In this document: in pieces, positions 49,312 through 58,581 of the stretch
How positions within the stretch are numbered: the first letter of the stretch is position 1
How the letters are laid out: each line of letters starts with the position of its first letter
NCBI GenBank assembly: GCA_965198095.1
Contig: OZ240239.1
Location: 1,364,001 to 1,428,000, forward strand
Reading direction: 5' to 3'
Source: CBDFJH01 sp965198095
Lineage (GTDB): Bacteria > Latescibacterota > UBA2968 > GCA-2709665
Length of the DNA: 64,000 bases
Position numbers and translations under genes: made by a program
Notes under the pieces: model-generated
Seen by the model: only the letters and a program-made list of their open reading frames with translations
Told to the model about the DNA's origin: nothing
Database searches by the model: none

Positions 49312-52300
49312 GTGAACTCAAAAAGTTTCGTCAATCCCCCCGCAGAATTTCGCGTCGTGCCCTTCTGGTTCTGGAATGGCGCCGTCGACGAGGGGGAGAT
49401 CCTCAGGCAGATCCGAGAGATGCAAGAAAAGGGCGTGGGCGGCTTCTGCCTGGCCGCCCGCCCGGGACTCCGTCTGCCCTACCTTTCCCAGGTCTGGTTC
49501 GATCGGGTCCGGCTGGCCGTAGAGACGGCGGCCTCTCTTGGCCTGCGGGTATGGCTTCACGATGAATTCCCGTTCCCGGGCGGCAAGAGCTCGGAACGTG
49601 TTGCCCTTGGAAATCCACATTACCGTGCGCAATACCTCCTGTTTGAGGAGACAACCGTGCAGGGTGGCCAGCAGGTAGATACGCATCTGCCGTGGGCGAC
49701 CGTGCTGCGTGCGATCGCAGTGCCTCTGAGACGCGACCGGAGCCTGTGGGACGAGTCCCAAGACATCCGGCCATACATCGGCGTTCACCATCGGCAGGAG
49801 GTCTTCCGGGAGTCCGGTGAGATGGATGAGTATCACGACAAGCAGTACTTTACGCTGGACGCGGTGCACCGGCTTTATTGGAAAGCCCCTCCGGGACGCT
49901 GGCGGGTCCTCGTCTTTCTGCAGAAGGAGTTTGAGGCCCCGGAGTTTCCAGGCACATATTTCGATCCATTCAACCGGGAAGCGGTGGACTGTTTCCTCGA
50001 GACGACCTTTCAACCCTACGTTGAAACGATCGGGGAACAGTTTGGCAGAACGGTCTCCACGGTCTTGACGATGGAGACCGTATGCAGGAAAGATCGCCTC
50101 CTCTGGTCGCCTCTCCTTCCTCAGATCTTCCGAGATCGAAACGGCTATGATCTTCTGGACTGCCTCCCGGGACTGATTACCGCATTCGGTCCGAATACCG
50201 CGCGGATTCGCTACAACTATTTTCAGACCTTGAGCGAGCTGATTCGAGATCATTACCACGGGGCCTGCGAAGACTGGTGTAACGCGCACAGGGTCCAATA
50301 TGCGAGTATCGTGCCCGTCCTCAGGAACGCCCATCAAACACGCATCCACGTTCCAGGAACGAGCGGCGGTCGAGAAAAGATCGGGGCGCTGGAGATAAAG
50401 GGGAGCAACGGGCAAACCTCGGCCTACCGTTGGAACCCCAAGTTCGCCGCCTCGCTGGCGCATCAGACGAAACTGAAACGCGTTTTCAACGCATCCCATC
50501 AGGGCACGGGCTGGTCCATGACGCTCCAGGATATGAAGTGGATTGCCGACCGCCTCGGATCCCAGGGTTGCAATCTGTTCACACTCTATGGATTTGCCTA
50601 TACGCTGGACGGACTGCGTAAGCACGATACCCCCCCTTCTCAATTCCACCAGAATCCTTACTGGAAACATTTCAGGCTGTTTTCCGACTATGCAGGGCGA
50701 CTCTCCTACATCCTGTGCCAGGGTCGACACGTCGCCGACATTGCGCTCCTGGATCCGGTCACGAGTCTGTGGACCCATCTCAGCCATCCTGACCTGGGTT
50801 GGGACTACGTAGGATCAGATCCGGATGAGGAGAAACGGGCAACCCGTCTCGTGGGAGATTGGGCCTACTTGATGGATTCTCTAAGCCGGATGCAGCGAGA
50901 TTACGACTGTCTCGATCCCGAGGTTCTGCGTGAGGCGAAGGTTTCCGGCGGTCGATTGCGAGTGGGAACAGCTGCCTACGAAGCGCTCGTGATTCCGCCC
51001 ATTGCGAACCTGGAACCTGCGGCATTCGAATCGATCCGCCAGTTTCACAACGCCGGGGGAAAGGTGATTTGCCTAGGGCTGTTGCCCGTGGAGGATATTC
51101 AAGAGGAACCGTCCGTGGTCGAAGCCTTCTCCCGGATGACCGACATGGAACCGGGTCGGATGACTCGGGACTATCGGGGCCACGAGCTGGGGGTGCACGT
51201 GATCCAGCGCGGGAACCTCTACTTCATCCGAACGGGCGGTTCCGTCGAGACGAATCGCGGGGCGAGGGTGCTGGGCGATCTCCTCAACCGGATTCTGCCC
51301 AAACGGGTGACGGTAGAGACCGATAAACAATACAGCGCCTCCGTGCTCTGCCATCATCGCGAGGACGCGCACGAAGAGATCTTTTTCCTGACGAATTCTT
51401 CTCACGTTGCCTTCGATTCCCGGATCGGGCTCCGTCTGCCAGGCAAGTTGCGAACGATCGAACGCTGGGATTTGGAATCCGGACGGAGATATCCGATCAC
51501 GTATACGCGGGAAGGAGGACAGGTCAACGTCGACCTCCCGTTCCAGCGCTTCGAATCGCACCTGATCGTGGCCTCGGAAGGTGACCCACCGAAAAAGGTC
51601 GCTGAGGAAGTCCCTGAGCAGCTTCCCCTCACCCTGGGAGGCTCTTGGAAGATCGATCCGGAGGAGGACAACTGCCTCCGGATGGATCGGTTCCGTATGC
51701 AGGTCGACCTGAAAAACAATGGGATCGAGCAGGGCTGGGACAAACCGGGCTATTCAGACCGCCGTTGGTCCTTCGTGGAACCCAAACCGTTTGTGGAGCA
51801 GTTGCGAGGCCTCCCGTCTCTGCCCAGCCTGCCGTTTGATTTCCCCACCGATGATCTCGCGCTCAGATCGCATATCAAGGTCCCCCTGGTCTGTTGGTTC
51901 CGTACGACATTCACGTGCGAAACCGTTCCTGCAAAACTGGCTCTGGTTATGGATCGAAGCGCGATTCTCGGGAACTATCAGGTCTACCTGAACGGCTTCC
52001 GTCAGGCCAGCAACGCCTTTCGACCCACCTTCAGGTACGATCACGCAAACGTAACGTGTGCGGTAGGACGGCGGGTTTTTAAGGGGAAAAACGTCTTGGC
52101 CGTCCGCGTGGAGATTGACGACCTTGCGCAGGGATTGGTAGACCCGCTCTTTCTCTTCGGCCGTTTCGCCGTTAAGCGGGGACGAAACGCGTACCTGCGG
52201 TTGACCTCCCCCGTCGATCAGGGGCCGGTCAATCGCCTGGACGAGTTGGGCATGCCTTTTTATGCCGGAACGGTCGCCTACGCGAGCGATGTTGCTTTAA

Positions 52301-52560
52301 CGAATCTTCCAAAGACGACGGCGTTCATCGTTTCGTTGGAAAAGGAACTGAAGGGCCTCTCGGACATCTTCGAGCTTCAGATCAACGGTCATTCCCTGGG
52401 CGTGCGCCCCTGGGCCCCCTATTGCTGGACAGGAAAAACAGGCTGGCTCAAACGGGGCAAAAACCGTGTCATCCTGAGAGCGACGAATACCCTTGCTCGA
52501 CTCCTCACCGGCAAGGAGTTTCAGCCCAGATCTCACCGGATGATGCCGGTGAAGATCTAG
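49312..52560 (+). CDS. Large glycoside hydrolase, GH106-like (alpha-L-rhamnosidase group)
   Basis: The 1082-residue protein has the N-terminal segment FRVVPFWFWNGAVDEGEIL, KGVGGFCLAARPGL and LRVWLHDEFPFPGG, typical of GH106-like enzymes. The (beta/alpha)8 region then includes NASHQGTGWSMTLQDMKWIA and GCNLFTLYGFAYTLDG. The C-terminal third is beta-rich with a galactose-binding-like module (NYQVYLNGFRQASNAFRPTF, NVLAVRVEIDDLAQGL). It probably removes rhamnose or similar residues from plant polysaccharide. No signal peptide is clear after the GTG start at 49312. Its stop codon TAG is inside the element at 52557-52725. Confidence 0.75.
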   Translation: MNSKSFVNPPAEFRVVPFWFWNGAVDEGEILRQIREMQEKGVGGFCLAARPGLRLPYLSQVWFDRVRLAVETAASLGLRVWLHDEFPFPGGKSSERVALGNPHYRAQYLLFEETTVQGGQQVDTHLPWATVLRAIAVPLRRDRSLWDESQDIRPYIGVHHRQEVFRESGEMDEYHDKQYFTLDAVHRLYWKAPPGRWRVLVFLQKEFEAPEFPGTYFDPFNREAVDCFLETTFQPYVETIGEQFGRTVSTVLTMETVCRKDRLLWSPLLPQIFRDRNGYDLLDCLPGLITAFGPNTARIRYNYFQTLSELIRDHYHGACEDWCNAHRVQYASIVPVLRNAHQTRIHVPGTSGGREKIGALEIKGSNGQTSAYRWNPKFAASLAHQTKLKRVFNASHQGTGWSMTLQDMKWIADRLGSQGCNLFTLYGFAYTLDGLRKHDTPPSQFHQNPYWKHFRLFSDYAGRLSYILCQGRHVADIALLDPVTSLWTHLSHPDLGWDYVGSDPDEEKRATRLVGDWAYLMDSLSRMQRDYDCLDPEVLREAKVSGGRLRVGTAAYEALVIPPIANLEPAAFESIRQFHNAGGKVICLGLLPVEDIQEEPSVVEAFSRMTDMEPGRMTRDYRGHELGVHVIQRGNLYFIRTGGSVETNRGARVLGDLLNRILPKRVTVETDKQYSASVLCHHREDAHEEIFFLTNSSHVAFDSRIGLRLPGKLRTIERWDLESGRRYPITYTREGGQVNVDLPFQRFESHLIVASEGDPPKKVAEEVPEQLPLTLGGSWKIDPEEDNCLRMDRFRMQVDLKNNGIEQGWDKPGYSDRRWSFVEPKPFVEQLRGLPSLPSLPFDFPTDDLALRSHIKVPLVCWFRTTFTCETVPAKLALVMDRSAILGNYQVYLNGFRQASNAFRPTFRYDHANVTCAVGRRVFKGKNVLAVRVEIDDLAQGLVDPLFLFGRFAVKRGRNAYLRLTSPVDQGPVNRLDELGMPFYAGTVAYASDVALTNLPKTTAFIVSLEKELKGLSDIFELQINGHSLGVRPWAPYCWTGKTGWLKRGKNRVILRATNTLARLLTGKEFQPRSHRMMPVKI

Positions 52561-52725
52561 TGTCCTGTCCCAAAAATACCTCACCATTCTCCCGCCGATT
52601 CATCCCGTCTCGCTACGTTGCCTTCGCTCACCGACCTTGCCCAGGTCGCCTGTGCTCAGGCGCCTTGCGAGCCGGGCGACTCGACGGTCGAATTTAGGCA
52701 ACTTATTTCCGGGACAGAACACTAG
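52557..52725. mobile_element. 169-bp inverted-repeat element, sister of the one at 11053
   Basis: CTAGTGTCCTGTCCC (52557-52571) and GGGACAGAACACTAG (52711-52725) are inverted repeats with one mismatch. The interior differs from the 11053 element and has no gene. The left end supplies the TAG stop of the glycosidase. Between 52726 and 52895 I see no gene. Confidence 0.75.
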
Positions 52726-52895
52726 CTTCGGTCCGTTTGAGGCGAAAACGCCGGTTCGATCCAGCCGCACGTTCGCGTCCCCGATGCTTCTCTCGCCTGA
52801 GCGTTCTGCTCTCTTTTGTCGGACCCGTTTCAGCAGCCGCAACGGACCCGAACGGCATCTCCTGCCGATACCGATCCGAGCAAGAGGGCAGCTAT

Positions 52896-53867
52896 TCATC
52901 GCATCGTTCTGGCTACGTCAATGGCAAAGTAGGTGAGAATGAAATCTGCTCCGGCCCGCTTGATGCTGAGAAGGACTTCGTCGCGCACCCTGGCTTCATC
53001 GATCCACCCTCTGTGGCCGGCCGCCTTGATCATGGCAAATTCTCCGCTCACGTTGTAGGCCGCAACAGGCACGCCGAAGGTCTTCTTGACCCGATGTAGC
53101 ACATCCAGATAGGCCAGGGCAGGTTTCACCATGACGATGTCCGCACCCTCTTCGAGGTCCAAGGCGACTTCGCGCAGGGCCTCGTCGCCGTTTCCCGGAT
53201 CCATCTGGTAGGATCCCCGGTCGCCAAACCGGGGTGTAGATTCGGCCGCCTCGCGAAACGGACCGTAAAAGCCGGAGCAGAACTTGGCCGCATACGACAT
53301 GATCGGGACGTGCGTGTATCCCGCTCCGTCCAAGGCCCTTCGGATGACGCCCACGCGGCCGTCCATCATGTCTGAAGGTGCAACCATGTCGACACCGGCC
53401 CGCGCGTGAGAAACGGCCGCCCTGGCCAGGAGTTCCACGGTTTGATCGTTGTCGACGTCTCTGTTTGAAATCACGCCGCAATGTCCGTGAGAGGTGTATT
53501 CGCAGAGGCAGACGTCGGTCACGACCGCGAGGTCCGGCACGCCTTCCTTGATGGCTTGAATCGTACGCTGAATAATGCCGTCGTCATCATAAGCCTCGCT
53601 CCCAACGTCATCCTTCCGCTCCGGGATTCCGAACAGGACCACCGCCGGGATTCCGAGGTCTGCGACCTCCCTGCACGCCTCTACGACCTTGTCGATCGAC
53701 AACTGATGGTTGCCGGGCATCGATTCGATTTCGCGCTCGACGCCCTTTCCGGGGCAGACGAAGAAGGGCGTCACCAGGTCGTCAACGCACAGTCGGGTCT
53801 CCCGAACCATGCGGCGGATCTTCTCATTCGCTCTCAAGCGACGTAAACGCGTCTCCGGAAAAGCCAC
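52896..53867 (-). CDS. hemB: Delta-aminolevulinic acid dehydratase (porphobilinogen synthase) HemB
   Basis: HemB condenses two 5-aminolevulinates to porphobilinogen in tetrapyrrole synthesis. The 323-residue protein has the zinc site DVCLCEYTSHGHCG (three Cys, so the zinc-dependent type), the first active-site lysine in MSYAAKFCSGFYGPF, RGSYQMDPGN, and the Schiff-base lysine in VMVKPALAYLD. Length and motifs are standard. It stands alone; no other heme gene is adjacent. Confidence 0.97.
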   Translation of the reverse strand: MAFPETRLRRLRANEKIRRMVRETRLCVDDLVTPFFVCPGKGVEREIESMPGNHQLSIDKVVEACREVADLGIPAVVLFGIPERKDDVGSEAYDDDGIIQRTIQAIKEGVPDLAVVTDVCLCEYTSHGHCGVISNRDVDNDQTVELLARAAVSHARAGVDMVAPSDMMDGRVGVIRRALDGAGYTHVPIMSYAAKFCSGFYGPFREAAESTPRFGDRGSYQMDPGNGDEALREVALDLEEGADIVMVKPALAYLDVLHRVKKTFGVPVAAYNVSGEFAMIKAAGHRGWIDEARVRDEVLLSIKRAGADFILTYFAIDVARTMR

Positions 53868-53973
53868 ACCTGACTCCTGAATCGACTCCGTGTCGTGCCC
53901 GCGAGGGCGTATGCAGGGACTTCCGAAAAATGCAACGATCGTCCCGTTCCTACGTCAGATCGGCTCCATCATT

Positions 53974-56184
53974 TCAAGACTCGAATCGGGTTGACCGCGC
54001 CGTCGGTGCCTCGGTCAGCGCGAGTCTATCGTTCAGAACGCCGACCTGAACATCCCCCCGGATCAGAAATTTGCGGATCAGCCGCTCGTAGATTTCGACA
54101 AAGTCTGCCCGGCCGTTGTGCAGATTGTAGAAGTAGCAGATCGGATTCGGATTCACCTCGAGGATACAGGGGCCCGCTTCGCTCAAAATGAGATCGATGG
54201 CGTAGTACCCCAGCTCGATCACCCGAGACACGGCTCTTGTGATGTCGCGCATGGAGGCAAGGCGCTCAGGTTCCAGAATTCTGAGCGCCTTGCCGTCAGA
54301 ATGATGGAGGGGATTCAAGTCCGAAGCACCGTCCGACCCACGGCCCACCTTCTCGTATGCCATTAGCAGCTCGTCTCCGGTCGCAACGACGCGGACCTCC
54401 CGCCCGGGAATGAACGCCTGGAAGAGAAGCACGTTGTCAAAGTAGGTGCTGCTTTCACACAGGTGTCGGAGGCGCATCTCCAGATCGTCGCGACAAAATT
54501 CGAGGTAGACCCCCTGGGCGAGAGAGCCCCGATTCCTCTTGATCACGATCGGATAGCTGAACTGCCGCTCCACATCGTTCACAATCGCTTCAAAGGAGGT
54601 GTGTCTCTTGTAGCGGTCGAATCGCCCGTCCGCGAGCGGATTGAATACCTTCATCGTCCGGGGCGTCGGAAGACCGGCATTCTTGAAGAGCTCGCTCTGG
54701 TAGGCCTTGTCTTCTGCAAGCCTCGCCCCGACGTAGTCGTTGAAGGGATGTTTGTTCCGCAGGAAGTGGATCTTCCGATCGGCAAACGTCAGCTGCAGGA
54801 TGTTTCCATCCTCGGAGACGGGGAAACAGTCGAGCCCCAGATTCCGGCTCGCGCGATCGATACAGATCAGGCATTCCAGATGGACCTCTTCGGAAAAACC
54901 GTCCCTTTCGTGCGGCAGGTCGAGGAATTCCCTCGCCTGGGCGACCATGGACAGAGAGCCCAACACGCAGAGAAAGTCCCCCTCGGAAAGGCGCTCAAAT
55001 GCCTTCTTCAACGCACGAACCCCATCCGGCTCGCATCGGCTGCGGGTCGTCCGGTTCAGATGTTCACGCAGCGTCTCAGCAGGAATCGCCCTCGGGTGGC
55101 CGGTTCGCGTGAGCACGATCTCTTCTGCGAGAGGCTCGATTTCGCGAAGTATGCCAGCCGCGTCGTGGCCGGTATTTACACCCACCACGAATCGCCACCT
55201 CCTGGAACGCGTCTCGAGCGCTTCGGCCAGTCGTCGCGCAGCTGCAGGATTGTGCGCGCCGTCCAGGAGAATCCACGGCTTTCTCCGGGCCACCTCAAAC
55301 CTGCCTGGCCACGTATGCGATCGAACCGTATCCACGGCGACCCCCTCGCGAAACGACCCTCCCAAAAGGTGTTGCGCTACGGCCAAAGCCAGCTGCGCGT
55401 TTTGGCGAAAGGTCGCAGGGCGATCGGCGGAATCCCGACCCTCGGGGAGGCTCCGGAACGCGCTTTCATCGGGCCCATTCACGCCTTTCGGGCCCGCGAC
55501 ATACAACGGCACGTTCGAATCTGCGCTCATCTGCCGAATCCGATCCATGGCTTCATCCGGCTGCGCCCCTGTCGTAAACAGCGGCCTTCCCTGTCGGCAG
55601 ATCTGAAACTTCTCCGAGGCGATCTCTTCGAGCGTGTGGCCCAGCAGTTCGGCGTGGTCGATGTCAATGGCGGTCAACACGGTCAGGTCTGCATCCACGG
55701 CGTTCGTCGCGTCGAACCGGCCACCCAGTCCGACCTCGAACACGCCATACGTCACGCCGTTCGAGGCGAAGAGGTCGGCCGCAAGGGCAGTCAAGGCTTC
55801 GAACTTGCTGAAAGGACCCAACCCCTCGGGTTCAAACGCTCTGCTCTTCTCATAAAGACGACCTACCCCTTTCGTCCATTGATCCTTGGACACCACGTTG
55901 CCATCGACCTGAATACGTTCTCTGATCGTGTGGAGATGGGGAGAGGTGTAGAGACCGACCCGCTCTCCGGAAGCTCGCAGGAGTGCCGTGAGCAGGCTGC
56001 ACACCGTACCTTTCCCGTTCGTACCGCCGATCACGATCGACACAAAATTCGCTTGCGGATTGCCCAAACGGCGCAGAAGCGCCCTCGTTCGCGGAACGTA
56101 AACGTCGGGGCGGCCCGAGACCTTACCGCCGCTTTCCCAATCATCCAGCGTGTCTAGAAACCGTTTGCTCCGAAAGTAATCCAT
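53974..56184 (-). CDS. FolC-type Mur ligase fused to an ATP-grasp domain
   Basis: The 736-residue protein has two enzymatic halves. Residues 1 to about 430 are folylpolyglutamate synthase/dihydrofolate synthase (FolC): P-loop IVIGGTNGKGTV (51-61), GLYTSPHLHTIRERI, EVGLGGRFDATNAVD, TAIDIDHAELLGHTLEEIA, and ILLDGAHNPAAARRL. Residues about 435-715 form an ATP-grasp ligase: LAEDKAYQSELFKNAGLPTP, YPIVIKRNRGSLAQGVYL and CILEVNPNPICYFYNLHNG (metal-binding Glu and Asn). ATP-grasp ligases of the RimK/cyanophycin-synthetase/glutathione-synthase kind form peptide bonds. The fusion may build or cap the glutamate tail of folate. I start at the ATG at 56184, just after CAGGGG; the frame upstream runs into the rpmB terminator. 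Confidence 0.85.
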   Translation of the reverse strand: MDYFRSKRFLDTLDDWESGGKVSGRPDVYVPRTRALLRRLGNPQANFVSIVIGGTNGKGTVCSLLTALLRASGERVGLYTSPHLHTIRERIQVDGNVVSKDQWTKGVGRLYEKSRAFEPEGLGPFSKFEALTALAADLFASNGVTYGVFEVGLGGRFDATNAVDADLTVLTAIDIDHAELLGHTLEEIASEKFQICRQGRPLFTTGAQPDEAMDRIRQMSADSNVPLYVAGPKGVNGPDESAFRSLPEGRDSADRPATFRQNAQLALAVAQHLLGGSFREGVAVDTVRSHTWPGRFEVARRKPWILLDGAHNPAAARRLAEALETRSRRWRFVVGVNTGHDAAGILREIEPLAEEIVLTRTGHPRAIPAETLREHLNRTTRSRCEPDGVRALKKAFERLSEGDFLCVLGSLSMVAQAREFLDLPHERDGFSEEVHLECLICIDRASRNLGLDCFPVSEDGNILQLTFADRKIHFLRNKHPFNDYVGARLAEDKAYQSELFKNAGLPTPRTMKVFNPLADGRFDRYKRHTSFEAIVNDVERQFSYPIVIKRNRGSLAQGVYLEFCRDDLEMRLRHLCESSTYFDNVLLFQAFIPGREVRVVATGDELLMAYEKVGRGSDGASDLNPLHHSDGKALRILEPERLASMRDITRAVSRVIELGYYAIDLILSEAGPCILEVNPNPICYFYNLHNGRADFVEIYERLIRKFLIRGDVQVGVLNDRLALTEAPTARSTRFES

Positions 56185-56240
56185 CCCCTGTCCCGGACCA
56201 TCGCTCCAAGTCGTTTTGCGCGACGCGTCCCTACGCACGA

Positions 56241-56269
56241 AAAAACTCACCTTGAATGAAGGTGAGTTT
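56241..56269 (-). terminator. Terminator after rpmB
   Basis: In the minus direction AAACTCACCTT, loop CATTC, AAGGTGAGTTT, then TTTCG: an 11-bp stem with a T-run, 27 bases past the rpmB stop. Confidence 0.85.
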
Positions 56270-56295
56270 CGAACGGACGACACCTAATCAAGATA

Positions 56296-56487
56296 CTACG
56301 CGGCCTTGGCCACACGGCCCGACTTGATGCACTGCGTGCATACCCTCAGCCGTTTCGGCGCACCGTTGACCACGGCGCGCACCCGTTTGAGATTGGGCTT
56401 GAACCGACGCCGCTTCTTGTTGTTCGCGTGGCTGACGTGGTTGCCCGTTATCGGCCCCTTGCCACAGATTTTACACCGGTTTGCCAT
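56296..56487 (-). CDS. rpmB: Ribosomal protein bL28, zinc-binding form
   Basis: The 63-residue protein is bL28 of the large subunit: MANRCKICGKGPITGNHVSH, then the basic NNKKRRRFKPNLKRVRAVVN, and RVCTQCIKSGRV at the end. The CxxC pairs (CKIC and CTQC) make it the Cys-containing (zinc-binding) paralogue; many genomes also have a Cys-free form. I use the ATG at 56487, which follows GGAGG; the upstream frame is untranslated leader. It has its own promoter and terminator. Confidence 0.97.
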   Translation of the reverse strand: MANRCKICGKGPITGNHVSHANNKKRRRFKPNLKRVRAVVNGAPKRLRVCTQCIKSGRVAKAA

Positions 56488-56537
56488 CTGGCGATTTCCT
56501 CCGGAACACGCAGACCATCTTACAAAAGCAGAACCAA

Positions 56538-56565
56538 AATATAGGAAGCGGGCTGAAAATGACAA
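56538..56565 (-). promoter_or_regulatory. Promoter of rpmB
   Basis: In the minus direction TTGTCA (56560-56565) and TATATT (56538-56543), spacer 16 bases, about 50 bases before the rpmB start. Confidence 0.65.
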
Positions 56566-56606
56566 GCAATTTTTGACCCCACGAGATCCGCACCGGTTCG
56601 TTCATC

Positions 56607-56635
56607 TTGACAAAAGACCGGTCTTGACCGATTTT
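56607..56635 (+). promoter_or_regulatory. Possible promoter of rimO
   Basis: TTGACA (56607-56612) is perfect; the -10 at 17 bases is GATTTT, a weak match. It lies about 50 bases before the rimO GTG. Confidence 0.4.
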
Positions 56636-56685
56636 TTTCAGACGACCGCGGATTCAGGCGACCTCTGGACAGAAGGTGTCGGCAA

Positions 56686-58047
56686 GTGCACAAGGTCAAC
56701 CTCGTTACGTTGGGATGCCCCAAGAACACAGTGGATTCCGAACGCATGTGGCGTCTGCTGGAGATGAACGGGTATACCATGTCGGACCTCCCGGAGGAGG
56801 CTGACCTGATTATCGTCAACACGTGTGGATTTATCCAGCCGGCGAAGGAAGAGTCGATCGCGGCTGCGCTGGAGGCGGCCGACCATAAACGGACCGGTCG
56901 ATGCAAAGCGTTGATCGTCACGGGGTGTCTGGCTGAACGCTACACGGAGGAACTCGGCACGGAGCTGACTGAGGCCGATCGGATCCTCGGGCTGGCTGGA
57001 GAGAAGGACATCGTGAGCCATTGCGATCGGCTTCTGGGTGTGAAGCGGGAAGGCCCCGTTCGAGACGACCGAACGCGCCACCTGCTGACCCCGAGGCCGT
57101 GGGGATACCTTCGCATCTCCGACGGGTGCGATCGAACCTGCACCTTTTGCGCGATTCCCGGAATCAAGGGCCCCAGCAGGAGCGAGTCGATCGATCGCCT
57201 GGTCGCGGAGGCTGCGCGCCTGGTCGCGGGCGGCGTGAAAGAGATCGTGCTCGTGGCTCAGGATACGATGCGATACGGCGCGGACCTCTACGGCAGAATT
57301 CGCCTCACCGACCTGCTGCGTGAGCTGATCGGCCTGGAGGGTTTGAAATGGCTGAGGCTGCTCTACACCTACCCTTCCGGGTGGAAAGACGACCTGATCG
57401 ATCTACTGGCGACAGAGGAGAAGCTCTGCGCCTACGTGGATATGCCCATCCAGCACGCGTCCGATCCGATACTCAGGGCGATGAATCGGGGCAGCACCCG
57501 GGCGTCCATCGGTAAGCTGATCCAAAAACTGCGGGCGCGCGTTCCCGATCTCACGATCCGATCCTCCGTCATCGTGGGCTTTCCCGGCGAGGAAGAGCGC
57601 CACTTCCAGGAACTGATCGATTTTGTAGACGAATCTCATTTCAGCCGGTTGGCCGGATTCCTCTATTCTCACGAAGAGGGCACGGCCGCCGGGATGAGGA
57701 TCGAAACGGTCTCGGAGTCGGAAAAGCGGGACCGGCTCGATCGCCTGTTGTCGCTTCAGACGACGATTTCCGCGGAGATCAGCAGGCAGTTCGTCGGGCA
57801 AACGCTGAGCGTGCTCGTGGAAGGCGTCTCGGACGACCCGGCGTTCGACTTCGTCGGGCGCGCGCGGATGGATGCCCCGGAAATCGACGGCCAGGTCTTC
57901 ATCTCGGGCCAGGTGGAGATCGGGGAGTTTGCCCAGGTTCAAATCACCGACGCGCTCGACTACGACCTGATCGGCCGCGCCGCCGAAGGCGGCCCCCTTC
58001 TCCACATCTCACAGCCGGAGGTCAGCGCGGCGACGGCCCTCTCGTGA
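56686..58047 (+). CDS. rimO: Ribosomal protein uS12 methylthiotransferase RimO
   Basis: RimO adds a methylthio group to an Asp of uS12 using two iron-sulfur clusters and SAM. The 453-residue protein has the N-terminal UPF0004 domain (VNLVTLGCPKNTVDSE, IVNTCGFI, VTGCLAERY, three cluster cysteines), the radical-SAM motif DGCDRTCTFCAIP (CxxxCxxC, about residue 143), and a C-terminal TRAM domain (about 380-440). The start is a GTG at 56686 with AGAAGGTG before it. It overlaps folA by 4 bases. Confidence 0.95.
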   Translation: MHKVNLVTLGCPKNTVDSERMWRLLEMNGYTMSDLPEEADLIIVNTCGFIQPAKEESIAAALEAADHKRTGRCKALIVTGCLAERYTEELGTELTEADRILGLAGEKDIVSHCDRLLGVKREGPVRDDRTRHLLTPRPWGYLRISDGCDRTCTFCAIPGIKGPSRSESIDRLVAEAARLVAGGVKEIVLVAQDTMRYGADLYGRIRLTDLLRELIGLEGLKWLRLLYTYPSGWKDDLIDLLATEEKLCAYVDMPIQHASDPILRAMNRGSTRASIGKLIQKLRARVPDLTIRSSVIVGFPGEEERHFQELIDFVDESHFSRLAGFLYSHEEGTAAGMRIETVSESEKRDRLDRLLSLQTTISAEISRQFVGQTLSVLVEGVSDDPAFDFVGRARMDAPEIDGQVFISGQVEIGEFAQVQITDALDYDLIGRAAEGGPLLHISQPEVSAATALS

Positions 58048-58529
58048 CCGTCATCGCCGCAATGACAAAAGAGGGTGTGATCGGCAGGAAGAACGCCATG
58101 CCCTGGAGAATCCCGGCTGAAAGCCGCCATTTCATGCAGACGACGATGGGAGGAACCGTCATCATGGGGCGGAAGACCTTCGAGTCCATGGGAAGTCGCC
58201 CCCTTTTCGGCCGGAGAAACATCATCGTCGGCCGGACGTTGTCCGGAAGGACGGGCATAGACGTTTGCGAGTCTCTGGAACGGGCGCTCGAAAAGGCTGC
58301 CTCCTACGGAAAGGAGGTGTTCGTTGCCGGAGGCGCCGAGATCTATCGCGAGGCCATTCCCCTTGCCGACAGGCTTTGTCTTTCCTATATCAAGGAAGCT
58401 TATGAAGGGGACACCTACTTTCCTGAATTCGATTCCGACGCTTGGGACGTGACTGAGGAGAAAGATCATCCGGACTTCGTTTTGAGAATCTTTCAGAGGA
58501 AACGGGGGCACGGATCCGACGGCGCCTAG
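58044..58529 (+). CDS. folA: Dihydrofolate reductase FolA
   Basis: FolA reduces dihydrofolate to tetrahydrofolate with NADPH. The 161-residue protein has VIAAMTKEGVIGRKNAMPW (the substrate Trp), RIPAESRHFMQTTMGGTVIM, GRKTFESMG (NADPH site), and VFVAGGAEIYREAIP near the end. The start is a GTG at 58044 overlapping the rimO stop, so the two are co-translated. It precedes thyA, whose reaction yields its substrate. Confidence 0.95.
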   Translation: MTVIAAMTKEGVIGRKNAMPWRIPAESRHFMQTTMGGTVIMGRKTFESMGSRPLFGRRNIIVGRTLSGRTGIDVCESLERALEKAASYGKEVFVAGGAEIYREAIPLADRLCLSYIKEAYEGDTYFPEFDSDAWDVTEEKDHPDFVLRIFQRKRGHGSDGA

Positions 58530-58581
58530 CGCCCCGGGAATCCTGAGCCGCGGGGATACGAAACACGAGATACGATCGAAG

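Noticed and set aside
52740..52790. GGTTCGATCC resembling a tRNA T-loop
   Set aside because: The flanking bases do not pair as a T-stem and no acceptor or anticodon stem is present.
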